A stretch of DNA of 64,000 bases from Mytilisepta virgata (taxonomy: Eukaryota; Mollusca; Bivalvia; Mytilida; Mytilidae), in contig CM051514.1 in NCBI GenBank assembly GCA_028015205.1, positions 35,542,150-35,606,149 on the forward strand, read 5' to 3'. The position numbers were made by a program, and so were the translations under genes. Under the pieces are notes generated by a model. That model had not been told where the DNA came from. It ran no database searches and saw nothing but the letters and a program-made list of their open reading frames with translations. Below are positions 34,937 through 49,900 of this stretch, one piece after another. Position 1 is the stretch's first letter. Every line of letters starts with the position of its first letter.

Positions 34937-37900
34937 TTATTTACTAGACTCTGCCAATTTTTTGTATGATGGGGTATCAAAAGATTTTGGTCTTTCGATC
35001 GGCAGTCCCATAGCACGATCCCAAATGAGTGATGCCATACATCCCAAAGCACGAGACACTCCAAATAGTACTGTGTAATAATTCATCTCTGTCATACCAT
35101 AGTACTGAAAAAAAAATATTATATATACAACATTCATTTAAAACTTTTGTCACTTACCAAAAGACTGAGTGTTAGTAAAATCTATATTAGGGTGTTAATA
35201 GTCTGACGGTCTCTAACAAATTTCATTATTCATCTAAGTCTCATTGTTTTTATCTAGATAAGTTTTCACTTTTTTCTAGTTATTTCTGTATACCACTTAG
35301 CCCATAGGTCTAGTTGATGAGAAAGTTTTTGCCATATACTGACATTCCTTCAATAAAGGGCTTCGCTAAGCACAGCATGATACAAAAAATTACACATGAA
35401 ACCACACTGTTTTTGTGGCCATTTTAACCCCTTATATTTCATAAGATACAAGAAATTTGTTGACATATTATTGGAACAACTCATCAAGATGAATTAAAAG
35501 AAAAAGTTTAGGTGTCCTACAAAATGGCTTATTTTGGCCCCTTTAATCCCTTTTATATCTGCAACACCTAAATTTACAGCAAAATCCCTTGAGTAACTTT
35601 TATAACAGTTCTTATGATGAAGCGTATAAAAAATATCATCAAAATCTGATAAGAAATTAAAACTAGAAATTGTGTCTGTAATACATGGATGCCCTGCCCT
35701 AAAACCACAAAAACACAAAACTTCACCAGAGTCGCTCAAGCATAAAATGTAGGTCATAATGATCCAATTATTGTATGACTGATCAGTACTACCCAAGGCA
35801 CATCCACTGATTAAGTTTCATTGATACACTATGCTTAGTTCCAAAGAAATGAACCTATACGCAAAACTTAACCACATAGTTCGGATGTTCAGACAGACAA
35901 TGGTAACTATATGGCCCCATCCACTTTCCTGAGCGGAGCATAAAAATTTGAAAATTCGATAACAGATAGGGTAAAAAGATACGAAATTTTTCCATTTTCA
36001 TCAAGGAACATTAAAAACTAAAAATCATAAAAATTTAAAAACTTACACCAAAATTATCAAAAGACCCTTAATGACACCCAGAAAAAAAAAACAGGAGGTG
36101 TTAATTTCCCAAAATCAATCCAATCCAGTATTTTTTATGGGGGAACACTGTAGTTATTTATGATAAAGATACGTTAAAGAGAACAAAATGAAATGAGCAG
36201 AAACCTAACTGTCTACAGACGCTGATGTACGACAATGCCGACTACAGGCTCATACCATAATACGACCACAAATATTTGCAGTCGTATAACAAAGATGCTG
36301 TGATGAAATTCAACAAAACTACAAAACTAGACTCAAAAAGTCAATAACAACAATTCTTTTCTTTGCTATCTGACATTCCATTCAGCAACATTTTGGCTAA
36401 CTCATGTATTAAAAACTGTTTTTATTCATGAACACTAGGATTAATAACCTACAGAAAAAAACAGCAGATAGCAGGAAAACTGGAATCCTTGTCCCTTAAG
36501 ATCAGAGTAAACACATATTCCAACTTATAACCTCAAAGTCAACATGCAGGTGACTCTGTTGGCCGGATATTATAAATATACTACAGTGAAACTCCCCTTA
36601 ACCGGCCCATCTGAAAACCGGATTCCTCCGCAAATCAAACGCTTTCTTTTAGTCCAGAATTTACACCTATGTTTTCAAGTAAATAAATCCTCCAAAAACC
36701 GGCCCCTCTGAATTCCGAATACCGGAGATAATTTATGATCCAAAACATATATATTCCTGTCAAATACACCTCTAAAAACTGGCCGATTCTCTTCATTGAG
36801 TAGCGTATTTTAAACAAAGCCTCATTGGTGTGTACAGCAAAATCTTCATTCTAATAAAGGATTTTAACTTGCCGTTCTACGAAGAACTAACGATGAAGCT
36901 TAAAGACTAAGATTTAGTAACAGTTAAAGAAGAAACAATGCAAACGTAGTAAATATGTAATTTTCAGGCCTTTCGATACTTCAATTAATTTACTTCAAGT
37001 CGGATTACAGTACCGTCTGGAACATCTCAAAATCAGCCAATTTCTACGGTCCCATAGCTGTTCGGTTTACAGACGTTCCACTGTATACACTTAGCAGAAA
37101 CCTACCTATGGACGATGATGCCACCACTGACCAGCTCATAATTAAACGACATCTGCCATTTTCTAAAAATATTTTTTGTCATAAAATGGCAGAATAAAAT
37201 TATTCCACCGTAACTTTTCTAATAATACCCTACCTGTAATAGTACACCACTGTGAGCATCTACATTTGGCCATGGATTCTTTGCTTTACCCTGCTCTATC
37301 AATATATCTGGTGTGACTTTGTACAATGCCGATACTAGTTTGAACAAGGGGTCATTAGGCAGTTTTTTAAGAGCAAATTCTCGTTGACATGTGTATCTTG
37401 GATCAGTCTTTCTCAATACAGCATGACCATATCCTGGAATGACCTGCCCAGACTTGAGTGTATTCCATACCCAATTCCTCAGATTTTCTTCCGAAACATC
37501 TTTTCCTATATCTTTCTGCACTTTTGTTAACCATACAAGTACTTCCTGGAATCAGTCAAATAAAGTTCATTTGTCAGTAATTTGTTTTTCATGTTATAAG
37601 CCTGACATTATTACAATTGAAACATTTCTCCTCCTTACCTTTGTAATAAAAACTAGAAACCAAAACATTAGGTTGCACATGTTATCGTGCAATGTATACC
37701 CCAACTCTTTTTTCAAAAATTTCATGTAAACATAAGGTATCGTAAATTTCAAAGTAACGGCAAATAGGAAGTTGTTCCTTGATAGACCTGAAAATAGGAG
37801 AGACGATACAACTCATGGTCATAAAATATTAAAACATTCCGTTGCACAGAAGCCAAGATAAGTGTGACAAAAAGTTTCAGTTTCAACGGACGGACGGACG

Positions 37901-40900
37901 GACTGACGAACAGACCGACGGACAAGGTGAATCCAGTATACCCCCCACTACATAGAGTGGGGGTATAATAAGATCAGTTTTACATTTCAGATTGCAAAAC
38001 TTCAGGTTAAATCAGAAATTTACCAAACCTAATAGTGTTTATTCATTATATTTCATTGCATATCAATATTCAAGGTTTTCACTGTTGAGTCAAACAACAA
38101 ATTTAAGTATCCTACAAAATGTCATGAAATTCAGCATCGCTGAAACAACAAATTTTCACTGAATCACGAACGTAAATCCACAGTAATATGTTTTTTATAC
38201 TAAATCCTGCAAATTCCAAAAATTGGTGACACATTTGAAGTGATACACAACCATCTCAATGTTCTGAACAAATTTATCCTGCTTCTGATCCTTTGAATTC
38301 TCTCCTCCCCAAAAAGATTTTTTAGGATGATAAATGAAAAAGGTATTAAAGCAATGATTTTTAACTCACATCTACTAGGTGATATATCATAATTTTTTTG
38401 TAATAGGTAGGATGTGAAATGCCTTAAACTATCAGTAGATCCATATATAGTCAGTACATGTATATAGTCTCACCTCAGAAACCCCATTTCAAAGCTCAAT
38501 TTTTGTCAAAAGAGGGATGAAGGTCCATAATTAATTCAGTACCTGATTAGCTAAGCCATGAAGAGGTCCTGCTAATCCATTCATACCAGCAGCAAAACTA
38601 AGGTAAGGATCAGATAGGGCACTTCCTACTAAATGTGTTGTGTGGGCACTGACATTTCCACCTTCATGGTCACTGAAAAACAGAGAAATGTTTTTATTGC
38701 ATCATTTATGTCCTCTTGTACTTGAACTCAAGAAAACATAACACATTCTCATTAAATTTTCCTCACTATACTTAGGGCTATTCCAGAAAAAATGGTATGG
38801 GGGGGTTGGAAGGTATTTTTTTTCAGCACCCACTACCCATACAATTTAAAATAAAATTTCCTTATGCTTCCTTTAGAATTTTTTTCCAGACCCCCGACCA
38901 CCCATACAATTTTATATAAAGTGCCTTCCAACCCCCCCCATACATTTTTTTCCCGAATAGCCCTTACTTGGGAATCATTTGATTTTCAACGTATTTACCA
39001 GTTTTGTTCAAAATTTAATACTTTTTCAAATTATTTTGATTTATTTTTCATTTTTATCCAAACCACTGAATGCTTTGTAGGAAGATTAGAATTATAAACT
39101 ATATTGCATTGCTAGTTTGCTCTGTACAAACCAATGCCTCCATGACAACATCATACCTATGAATTGTAAGGTACATCCTCATCAATTCTACAAACTCTGG
39201 ATTATCAAATCCTAACATTGAGGTAAAATTCCAACTCCAGTCTTTACTATTATCTATTGCTTCTACGGCTGTCCCGTCACGATATAAATTTCTATATATT
39301 ATGGCTGCCACTGTAGGTAATTTAGCAATCATGTCCATGGAATCTTCATAAACATACTACAATATAAAGCCAAATGTAGGTACTGACCCATCAGAGAACA
39401 ATAAATTATTTCCATTGAGTATTATATTATTTTGTAAAACAGAAAATTACAAAGTCATCTTTAGCTACAATTTAAATAATGTTTGTGTTGATGTTAACTG
39501 TTAAACATGTTAAATAATATGAAAATAAATCATAATAATATTTATCATTCAATAATCTTATATTTTTTTTGTCTATTCGTCAAAATTTTCTTTTCTACTC
39601 TTAACGGAATCCATACATTTTAGACATCAAAAAAAATTTTAAGACTTGACTGTAATTGTTTTCAGTCTATTCAATATAACCTCAATGCTATGCAAGTTAT
39701 TTAGTGTGCAACACATGATTGAGGCTTTTTCTTTTTAAACTTAAAAAAAAAAATATACTCAATCCTTATAAAATAACCAGCTTGTGTTAATATTCCACAT
39801 ATTTTTATTTTCTTGTAAATGCCTAGCAATATTTTTTAATTAGCTCAAGCCTCTAACTCTTTCAGGGCCCAGTTATTTAACTTGTTTAACTGAGGGTTAA
39901 ATTTAACCACAGGTTAAACATAGTGTTTTTTCTATACAATTTAACCCCTCTTTAAATTTTATCTTGGTTAAATAAGTTGAACAACCGGGTCCTGAAATTT
40001 TCTGACTCCTTACTTTTGATGCAATATATTACCTTACCTGATGACACTGCTCAGAAAGAAACATTCAGTATAATAAATATCATACTACATTTAAATGAGG
40101 TTATTCTGGCAGATTATCAAACTAAGAAACAATATATCACCCTCAATTTCATTTCCAAGTGATTATTTTTTTCTCTTCAGAGATAATTCACCAAAATATT
40201 CTCTAGGCAGTATGTTTATAATATACTAACCATCATAAAATGGTATTTACTTAGAAAAAACACACCCTGTGAAGAATTTTACTTCTTTAAAACATTACCT
40301 CCCAGTATGAAGTTTTCTTTACACCATCAGCATATGCTTTAGCAAATTTACTTTCACTATTGAGAGCTGTAATTCCTGCACTGAACTGAGACATGGGATG
40401 TAGATTTGAGGGAAAGTTGTTTAACATGGTAATCACATGGTTAGGTAAGGCTGCTCGTTTGTTCCATTCCTAAAACAAAACACAAATAAAATAAAGTATG
40501 TACAAATTTTTTCATTAGAGTACAGCTGAACTCCATAAATCAAACAAAAATGGGACAAACTAAGGGACGAGATCAAAAGTTCAATGTAGGATGAAAAACT
40601 TAATTCAAATAGTTTGGGGTGGGGGGTAAAAATCGCTGCAAGTTTTGTTATCCGACATCGATTTTCAGATTGAAAAATATGGATTCAAGTCATGTCCAAG
40701 TCAATATACAGAACAAACATACATTGTTAAGGAAAAACAGGACCCATGATACAAAAAGTATACTCTCAAAGCATATGCCCATATTGGTCAATCGATTTTT
40801 CCCAAATTAAGTTAAAGGGGGGGGGGGAGGTCAGTGAAAAACTATGAGAATTAAGTTTTTTATCCTACATTGAACTTTCGATCTCGACTCTAAACCAGTT

Positions 40901-43900
40901 CAAGTTATTTGATAGTACAAGTAATTAATTTTCTCAAAGACAGAAATTTCAGTTGAAGCTCTTAACAAGAGGCTGTCGAATGACAGCAAACCGGATTTTC
41001 CTGCATGGAAATGATGTTTGCAAATCTGGATTCCCAAACAGGATGAAGTAAAGAAATATAAATGAATTTTTGTAGGGTTTTGTAGGGTTCAGAAATGGAA
41101 AGGCAAAAATCAATCTTGACCTCCTATTTATAGTAAGTGACAAATATTGGAATTTTTGAGAGTATATAAGTACACACACGGTGAAAGTGAAAATCGTCAA
41201 TATCGGAACGGTGAAAGTGGAAATCGTCAATATCGAACTTGACCTCCATTTTGTCATCAGTAACAACAGATTAAAATTTGAAAAGCTTTGGCTGAACAGT
41301 TCATACGTTATCACAGAGACACCACTGGGAAAGCCATTTTTCAATCTTTCAAGAACCATAACTCCTGAACGGTGAAAGTGAAAATCGTCAATATCCAACT
41401 TGACCTCCATTTTGTCATCAGTAACAACATATTAAAATTTGAAAAGCTTTGGCTGAACAGTTCATACGTTATCACAGGGACACCACTGGGAAAGCCATTT
41501 TTCAATCTTTCAAGAACCATAACTCCTGAACGGTGAAAGTGAAAATCGTCAATATCCAACTTGACCTCCATTTTGTCATCAGTAACAACATATTAAAATT
41601 TGAAAAGCTTTGGTTGAACAGTTCATAAGTTATCACAGGGACAACACTGGGAAAGCCATTTTTCAATCTTTCAAGAACCATAACTCCTGAACGGTGAAAG
41701 TGAAAATCATCAATATCCAACTTGACCTCCATTTTGTCATCAGTAACAACATATTAAAATTTGAAAAGCTTTGGTTGAACAGTTCATAAGTTATCACACG
41801 GACACCACTGGAAAAGCCATTTTTCAATCTTTCAAGAACCATAACTCTTGAACGGTGAAAGTGAAAATCGTCAATATCGAACTTGACCTCCATTTTGTCA
41901 TCAGTAACAACATATTAAAATTTGAAAAGCTTTGGTTGAACAGTTCATAAGTTATTGCACGGACACTGTTTGGCAGCCGCCCGTGGGCCCACCCGGCCGC
42001 CCGCCGTACATCACCAATTTAATAACCGATATTTTCCTATGAAAATCCGGTTAAAAATGAAAATGTATGGTTGGAAAAATTATCTGCCTTAACATTTTCT
42101 ACATATATATATATATAAAATACTATATGAAAATGAACAGTGTTCTTAAATTGGTAAAAATATCTGCATCGTCAAGGGCAAAAGCAGGTCTAGTAACTGC
42201 TCGACTTTGTCCGGCCATCTGTCTGTCAGAAAGACCATGGGTAGGAAATTTTCTACATAAGGCCATTAAGGGAATGATGATGTATTTTGTCTGCAGATTC
42301 ATAATGTTGAATTGTAGCGTGTAAGCAATTTTGGGATCTGAATTGCATGCTGCGATGCAGGTCCAGACCCGATTTTGGTCTTGTTACAATATTTAGTTTA
42401 CAACAGATTAGATAGACAGAATTTCTAAGTCCAAAAGGGTATAAAATTATGGGAAAAAGTATTGGACCAGTACATATTTTGCATGCACACATCTACGTAC
42501 TAGGATCTAACAGTATGCAAAGTTTAATTAATCTCTGATAAGGCTTCTTTGAGAAACTGCAGGTACAAAAAAATAGGGGGATAGACAGAATTTCAAAGTC
42601 CAAAAGGGTATAAAATTATGGAAAAAGTATTGGACCAGGTCATACTTCGCATGCGCACATCTACGTACTAGGATCTAACAGTATGCAAAGTTTCATTAAC
42701 CTCACTTTGAGAAACTGTACAAAAAAGTTCTGGACAGACAGAAAGGCTAATTCCTATATACCCACCCCCCCCCCCCCCCCCCCCCCCCCCTAGTGGACAA
42801 AGTGTGAACTTTTACAGACCTCAGATATAGCATCTGCTTGTTGCTGTGTTGGTAATTCTCCTGTACATAACAACCAGAACAGTCCTTCTGGGAGAGGTTC
42901 TTCCCCCTTACCATTGTTGCCTTTAGGTAAGACTTTCTGACATTCAGGGATACTGTAACCACGGAAACGAATTCCTTCGTCTGGATCTAAGACTGATGTT
43001 TCTGTTACTAATCCTTTAATTCCTCTCATGCCACCATATATCTACAATTGTGATAGACAATAAAAATTTCCTCCTTGTCAATGTATCACAATAGTGAAAC
43101 AAGTTCACAAATGAGAACAATCAATGACCATACAGTTTTAGTTCTGAGTAAAAGTCTATAGGACTACTTGCTCTGCATTTGTTATCTAATCCTGAGGAAT
43201 AGATTTTATGGTTTCATGTTCAGGTTTTGTTTCTTGTACAATATTTTAAGTTTGTTTATTAAAAACTCCAAAGTTTGCGGTTCAATATAAATCTTTTGAA
43301 TTACTCTCTTAACTATATCAGGACAAACAAAAAGTTAATTTGGTTTATTCAATTTCAGGTCATACAATTATTAGAAAGCTACTATTGGAATCGACAGTGA
43401 TCCCCACACCCCTGCAAGTAGTCCAATGTCAAACATTTTATAATTTGGATTTTCTAAACTTGTAAAAACATATAAAACCTTATTGCCCATCCAAAACATG
43501 TAAAAATAGTATGCAATCATTCTATTCAGAAATTAAATCAATTAACTAGGTCACAAGCTCATATTTACAATTTTCAAAGTTGAACGGCTGTTTGCCCCAA
43601 TTTTAGATTTGAAAATTCTTTAACCTTATTGTGCATCTATATATGGTGTATGACAAAACTTTATAAAAATAAAATGCATATCAATTGCAAAATGAAAGAG
43701 CAGTTTAGGTCACAAGCTTACATGGAAAATTCACTATTTAGTAAATTAAACTCGTGTGGAACCCAAATTTTGAAAATTTAAAATTCTTAAACCTTATAGT
43801 CCATCTACATGTACATATGGTGTATGACAATTCTGTAAAGAAATAAAATACATAAATTGAAATATGAAAGAGTAGTTTATGTCATAAGCTTGCACTGACA

Positions 43901-46900
43901 ATTTTCGAAATTCGACCCCTGTGGGCCACAATTTAGAAAATTAAAATTCTTAAACCTTATTGCAGATCCACATATGAAGTATGACCAAACTGTATGATAA
44001 ATAAAATGCATCAATTCAACTAGAGGCTTCCAGGAACCTGTAGTGCTCACCCCACCTTCAGCAGAACTCAAACCACAGTTTAGTCTCAATTGGAGCAGTT
44101 GTTTCAGACCTTCAGAGAATTTTACTCAGTTTCAGATAAGATGACTTTTAAATGAATTTTCCTATAGATTCCTATGTAAAACTAAGTTTGGCTGCAGCTG
44201 CAATCTTTGTCAACATGCCCAGTTACTGGACCGTTGTGGCCATCATGGTAGAGTCTTGATCATTGGATACAATTCTGAAATAGGACCATATAAATGCAAT
44301 TGCTGCCAATATTAGTTCCCGTTGGCCAAGTGGCTTTAGACAAAAAGATTTTTTAATGAATTTTCGCAAAGGGTCCTATCTTAAACTATGTTTGGATGTT
44401 ACGGGTGGCCATTTTCGATTTCCAATCAGCACCAAAGTAACAACACTTTAAGGACTTTCAAAGAAACAGACTTGTAAAGTTTGGGTTCAATCAGGTATAT
44501 CGTTCTTCAAAAGAACTTTTTCAAAGTGCGGCCAATCAGAAATTAGAATAGGCTCTTGTTTCTTGATCAATCTACACCAAAGTAAAAAATCTTAGAAATG
44601 ACTTTATGAGTAACACATCTGCCAAGTTTGCCAAATGAAAGGAGTTTAACTCACCAGCTAAAATTCACAATTTTCTGAGTTCGACCTGTGGGCCCCAAAG
44701 TTACAAAATTAAAAAACTAAAACCTTATTGCACATCTTCAAGTGGTATGTAACCATTCTACATAGAGAAATTAAAATTCCTTAACCCAAAAGTAAAGGAG
44801 CAGTTAATGTCACAAGGTAGTGTGATGGATGGACAGAGACAATAGCAATAAAAGTAAAAAATCTAAATTTTTCAACATATTTCACATTTTTGCTTTAAAA
44901 TGCTCTGCAGTTTTCTTGGTACAATGTACTATCATTTACTTTAGAATAAAACACTAACTGTACAATGTAGCAAATGAAAATATTACCATGTCCAATGTAA
45001 CTTCTCCAACTTTTGTATTGCCATGCTTCTTTCTTAAATCAATTACTTCTTTTTGTTTCTGGGGTATTAAGTCTGCTAATACATCTTTTAAATTCTGCAA
45101 AAAAACAAATACAAGATGCTCTGAGACTACCGTGTTCATAAATTCAAAATAACTAGACTGCTTAAAACAGAGAATAATGAATTGATTGATATTGGGGTTT
45201 TAAGTCACTTTCAGCACATTTGGCTATATGTCATGTATCATGGCAGCTAGTTTTCATTGGTGTAGGACCTGAAATACAGAGTTTTTTGTTGTGCTGCAAA
45301 TAGAACGAAAATATACCCATCAATAGTATATGTACACGAAGCTAAATTAACCCAAACAGTTTGAACATGCATCTGAACAAAAAAATTATTGGATGTTTAC
45401 CCAATTACCAATATTGTGTACTACAGTGGGAACAAACTTTTGTACCAGTACATGTATTGTTACTAGTATCTTCTGAAGAATACTGGTTACAAACAAAGGA
45501 CTTCAGTACTGTTATTTGGGTTTTTTTTATCTTAAGCACCAGAATATAATTGACAATACTGGTATTTGAACACAATGGGCAATTTTTTTAAATCTTCATT
45601 TTATTTAAGATGAACACCTGAGTATATAAAGAAACCACCAACCTTTGGTGATCCTTAAGAATTTGAACATCGCAATCCAAGTGTCGACAGGTTAAACATT
45701 ATTAGGCCAAAATAAAATAATTTTTTGGCTCTGACCCCAACTTTTTTCCCCCAAAAATAAAGAATTTCGGTAATTTTCACTGTGATCGGAAAATAAGCTC
45801 TTCCTTTAGCATGTCCCAAAATAGTCTCGGTCTATTTTTAACCCTATTAACCCTATTATTAAGCGTTTTATTGATCATGGTTGATATAAAACAAATAGCC
45901 GGCTATAATGGCAAAGTTTGAAAATTTTATAGGCTGGAAATCACGGCCATGTCTTCTGTGACTTTTGAACACTATCTCTTCATATCTTATATAATTTACA
46001 CAATAAACTGATGAAAATAGCCTGAAAGAATAACAGATTGATTATAAAAATACACAAAAAAAAACACAATGAAAGCAGGCCCTCCCCTACCAAAAAAAAA
46101 AAAAATAAATAAATAAATAAAAAAAAAAACCTGACCTACCGACCCTGTTTTTTTTTTTGACATGCAACAGGAAACACACTTATTCTTTTTTTTTGCCCTT
46201 AGTCATCTACCTATGAACTACCAGTATCAGTGGATTTAGCTTAACATAATATTTTATCATCACCACTTATTACAAATTAGTTTTCCAACAACACATATGG
46301 CACATTTAATTTTAAAGATCAATTGCAGAAATATTAGACAAAACCAGCGACTGAATCCTTGGTTAAGCAAACTTTGTAATATTATAACTTTTATATGAAG
46401 TATAATTAGTCAATTTATTTTCAACAAATAATGTATATACATGTATTGTAATGTGCACATCTTGTGCATCAAAATTGTTATCAAAGACTTTATCATTATA
46501 TTTTGTTGTATTAACCAAAACTTTAGAGTGACAACAAATGGAATCTTCTTTCATCATTGTTTAGAGTCACCTGCCTGACCATCCTCCCACCCATCACACC
46601 CCTCCACACAAATATCTATAATTATTCTGCTGGAGAATCCAGTTTAAAGAACCTTAAACACCCCATTTATATAAGCATTGTCAATATGTTAATTGGAAGT
46701 CTCTACTTGACCAGTCAACCACTCTCAAATAGTAATTACTAGAATTTTTAAAAATTCACTAGTTTCAAATGAATCAATAGTACAAACTAGGTCAAAATAA
46801 TTCTATATATTTAAATGATAAACCTTTTTTTGTGACTGGTTTCTTTATTTATATCATAACCCTTTTTTCTGAAAGGAAATTCATGTTCTTTGTACATGTA

Positions 46901-49900
46901 TATACCTTGACATAAAATTTCAAGGTTATGTTGAGAGACGTAATAAAATTATGTACCATTTTTGGACTGATAAATGTAATCAATCATCTAACATGTATTT
47001 TTACACATATTTTTAACCTAACTAAACATGCAATTTAACTGTATTGTTTACATATACTTAAAATAAGAGTGGCTTTTGTATTAGTTTAGATTAAAAGATG
47101 TAAAATATTACTACATATATTATTTATTATTTTAAAACTAAGTAGTTGTCAATTTAAACTTGCATGCTTGAAGAATTTCATTAATAAATTTCAAACAAGC
47201 ATGAAATCCAAAGTTTTTTATTTACTGCTAACTTCTAGGTTATTTAAAACCCATTTTCACACACACATACATGTATATATATATATGATTTAAAGTACAT
47301 GTATTATATATAATAATACTTAAAATAAGAAAATGATAGGATTAGGGATATTCACCAATGAAACAATATCTCATTTACATGTAGTTTAAACAAGATAAAG
47401 ATATTTCAAGGTAAAATGTACAATAATGTAGTTTTGTGCATAACAGTGTATGTGTGTTTTTAAACAACCCCAATAAAAAAAGACAAGCCCATAAGGCCAA
47501 ATAAAAAAATACATGTGTTTAGGGTAACACACTGAAAAAAAGTTAGGTAGGGTAAGTAGGGAATTTTTTTTTTTTTACATTAATTTTTTTAGTTAGGTTG
47601 TATACTGGAGTCACCTTGACTTTAACAGTGCTTGTTGAAGAAAGGTTATAAAAAATTTAGGGTAGGCACTAAAAATTAGGTAGGGTCGGGTTACCCTAAA
47701 GACAACTATATTTTTTTTAGGCCTAATGCTATATAAACTCATTCAACAAATCTATTTTTAAATATCAGTTAGAAATAAGTATATCACAGATTTATGACAT
47801 CATTATTGGAAAGTTCACATTGTCCTCTCCATACTTATAGACATTGTCCTCTCCATACTTATAGACATTGTCCTCTCCATGCTTATAGACATATACCACA
47901 GTACTGTGCTATAATTTTTTCCATGCAGTCTGCTTTAATTTTTTTACCACTGTGTTATTTTGACCAAATATATTTTTTACTTTGTATGCAGTAATATTTT
48001 GCTTTTTAGTGACTACAGGGTTCTCACTAAGGTGTGTACATGCGTCCTGGACACGTCATCCTTCAAACTCCATCTAATCAGCTGTGTCTGAAGACCTTTA
48101 TAGCTAAAATCCAGTCAAATTCTTCACAATAATTGGGTATTTACCCTAAATCATCAGAAATCTTATTCAGATTCTTATAAATCCCTTCTAGGATGATTCT
48201 ACTATACCATTTAGGGCTACTATGCAGCCCCGCAATTTTTATGAGGCCCCAAAATTTTTGATGAAACTTTACATTCCTAAAGTGGCAAAACATTGTTTCA
48301 CTGGATGTTACAATCTGGAAATAAGTACGTAATCAATTCTTGCAAAATTTTGTTAATACAAGACTGTAGTTACTACTATTACTACAGCATTAGTCATTGT
48401 GATCTATCTTGTATCAGCAGGCTGATTAGAATGGCCCCTATTATACGAGTACATGCATTTATAATGATGATCTTGATGACTTGAAACTGATGGGACGGAT
48501 ATTTAGTAAGTCATATTGAAGTCATTTTGCTGTGGCAAAATTCCTAATTTCTGTGTGAAACCAAATATGTTCTGTACAACTAAAACATTTCAGACAAGTA
48601 TAAATTATGCTAAAGAATTTTCTGTTAGGTTCAACTTCCTGTTGTGATCAAATTTGTTGAGTTGGAGTGGCAGGGATTGAAAATAGCACTAGCTTACACC
48701 CAAAACTGATATTTTTTTAATCATATTTAGTGATAAAGCCCAACATGCTATAGCTATTGAATTTTCATTTTATGTCTGTAACTTATTATTTAAAAATTGA
48801 AAAGAGATCACTATTTTTTGAACAGCTAATATAATATGCTATTAAACATGTGCTTAGTGGCCCATAACAACATTTCCAAACTTCAAATGATCACATCAAA
48901 GCTGACAGTTAGCTGCTTTTAAAAGGTGTAATACTTACTGTGCTTGAAGAGGCATGTCTTGCACCCACAACAGATGCTGGCAAAACCTGAAGTACAAAAA
49001 AAAAGACATCAAATCATATACATACATGTGTATAATAAGGCAAAAAAAAAAAAGTACTTGTGTTCCCTATTACATCAGTTTTCAAAATAGGGTTGGTAGG
49101 TCGGCTTTTGTTTTTTTGAAGACTGGGAGGGGGAATAGATTTGACATTAATATTTCAATTTGAATACAACATACAAGTATGGTTTCCATTCCACTCACAG
49201 GATGTGCGGTGGTCTGATGGAAATATGAATCCAAACGACCTTGGATACTCTGGATTGGTTCAATAGCAGATCCTGTTCTGTATGTGACAATGCGACCTTC
49301 ATGTTACTCCTATTTTATATGTATAGATATGGCAACATTGTGGTTATAAATGGCTTCAAAGATTTGTTTCATCACACGAATCGCAACTTTCTTTAAAACG
49401 GCTGTCATATTAGTGTTTGTGAACACTGGGATGTATCAGGCAGTTGATTAAATCTATTGACAACTATAACTTCGCTTTTGAAACAAGTTGTTAATTTTAC
49501 ACTTTACGAAAAATATGAAATCACTTAGGGTCGGCACTCAAATTAGGGTAGGCCGGGTAACTGTAAACAGACATATATTTTTTTTTTGGCTATTCGTATG
49601 TCAATTGATTTTCTTTCTTCGTTCATTTTACTGTCTGAGAGAGAGGCCAGTGCAAGTGTACATTCGTAATTTGATTGTTAGTATCATTTCTTTTTCTACC
49701 AATTCATAAAACATTAAACTTTCATTTACAATTTGAGCAGGATAGAATATGTAAAACTCCTGCTAGTTGTGTACAGCTACCAACTGCAAAGAATGGGACC
49801 TCTTTGTACCTTCACCTAGATCAAAAATTGTCAGACAAGCTACATCATTGTTAATCCCTTTTAAGATTCCCAAAACAGGTTGGGAATAACCCCTAATTAG

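Noticed and set aside
40949..41893. Minus-strand frames of 76-153 residues
   Set aside because: By-products of the 161-bp tandem array.
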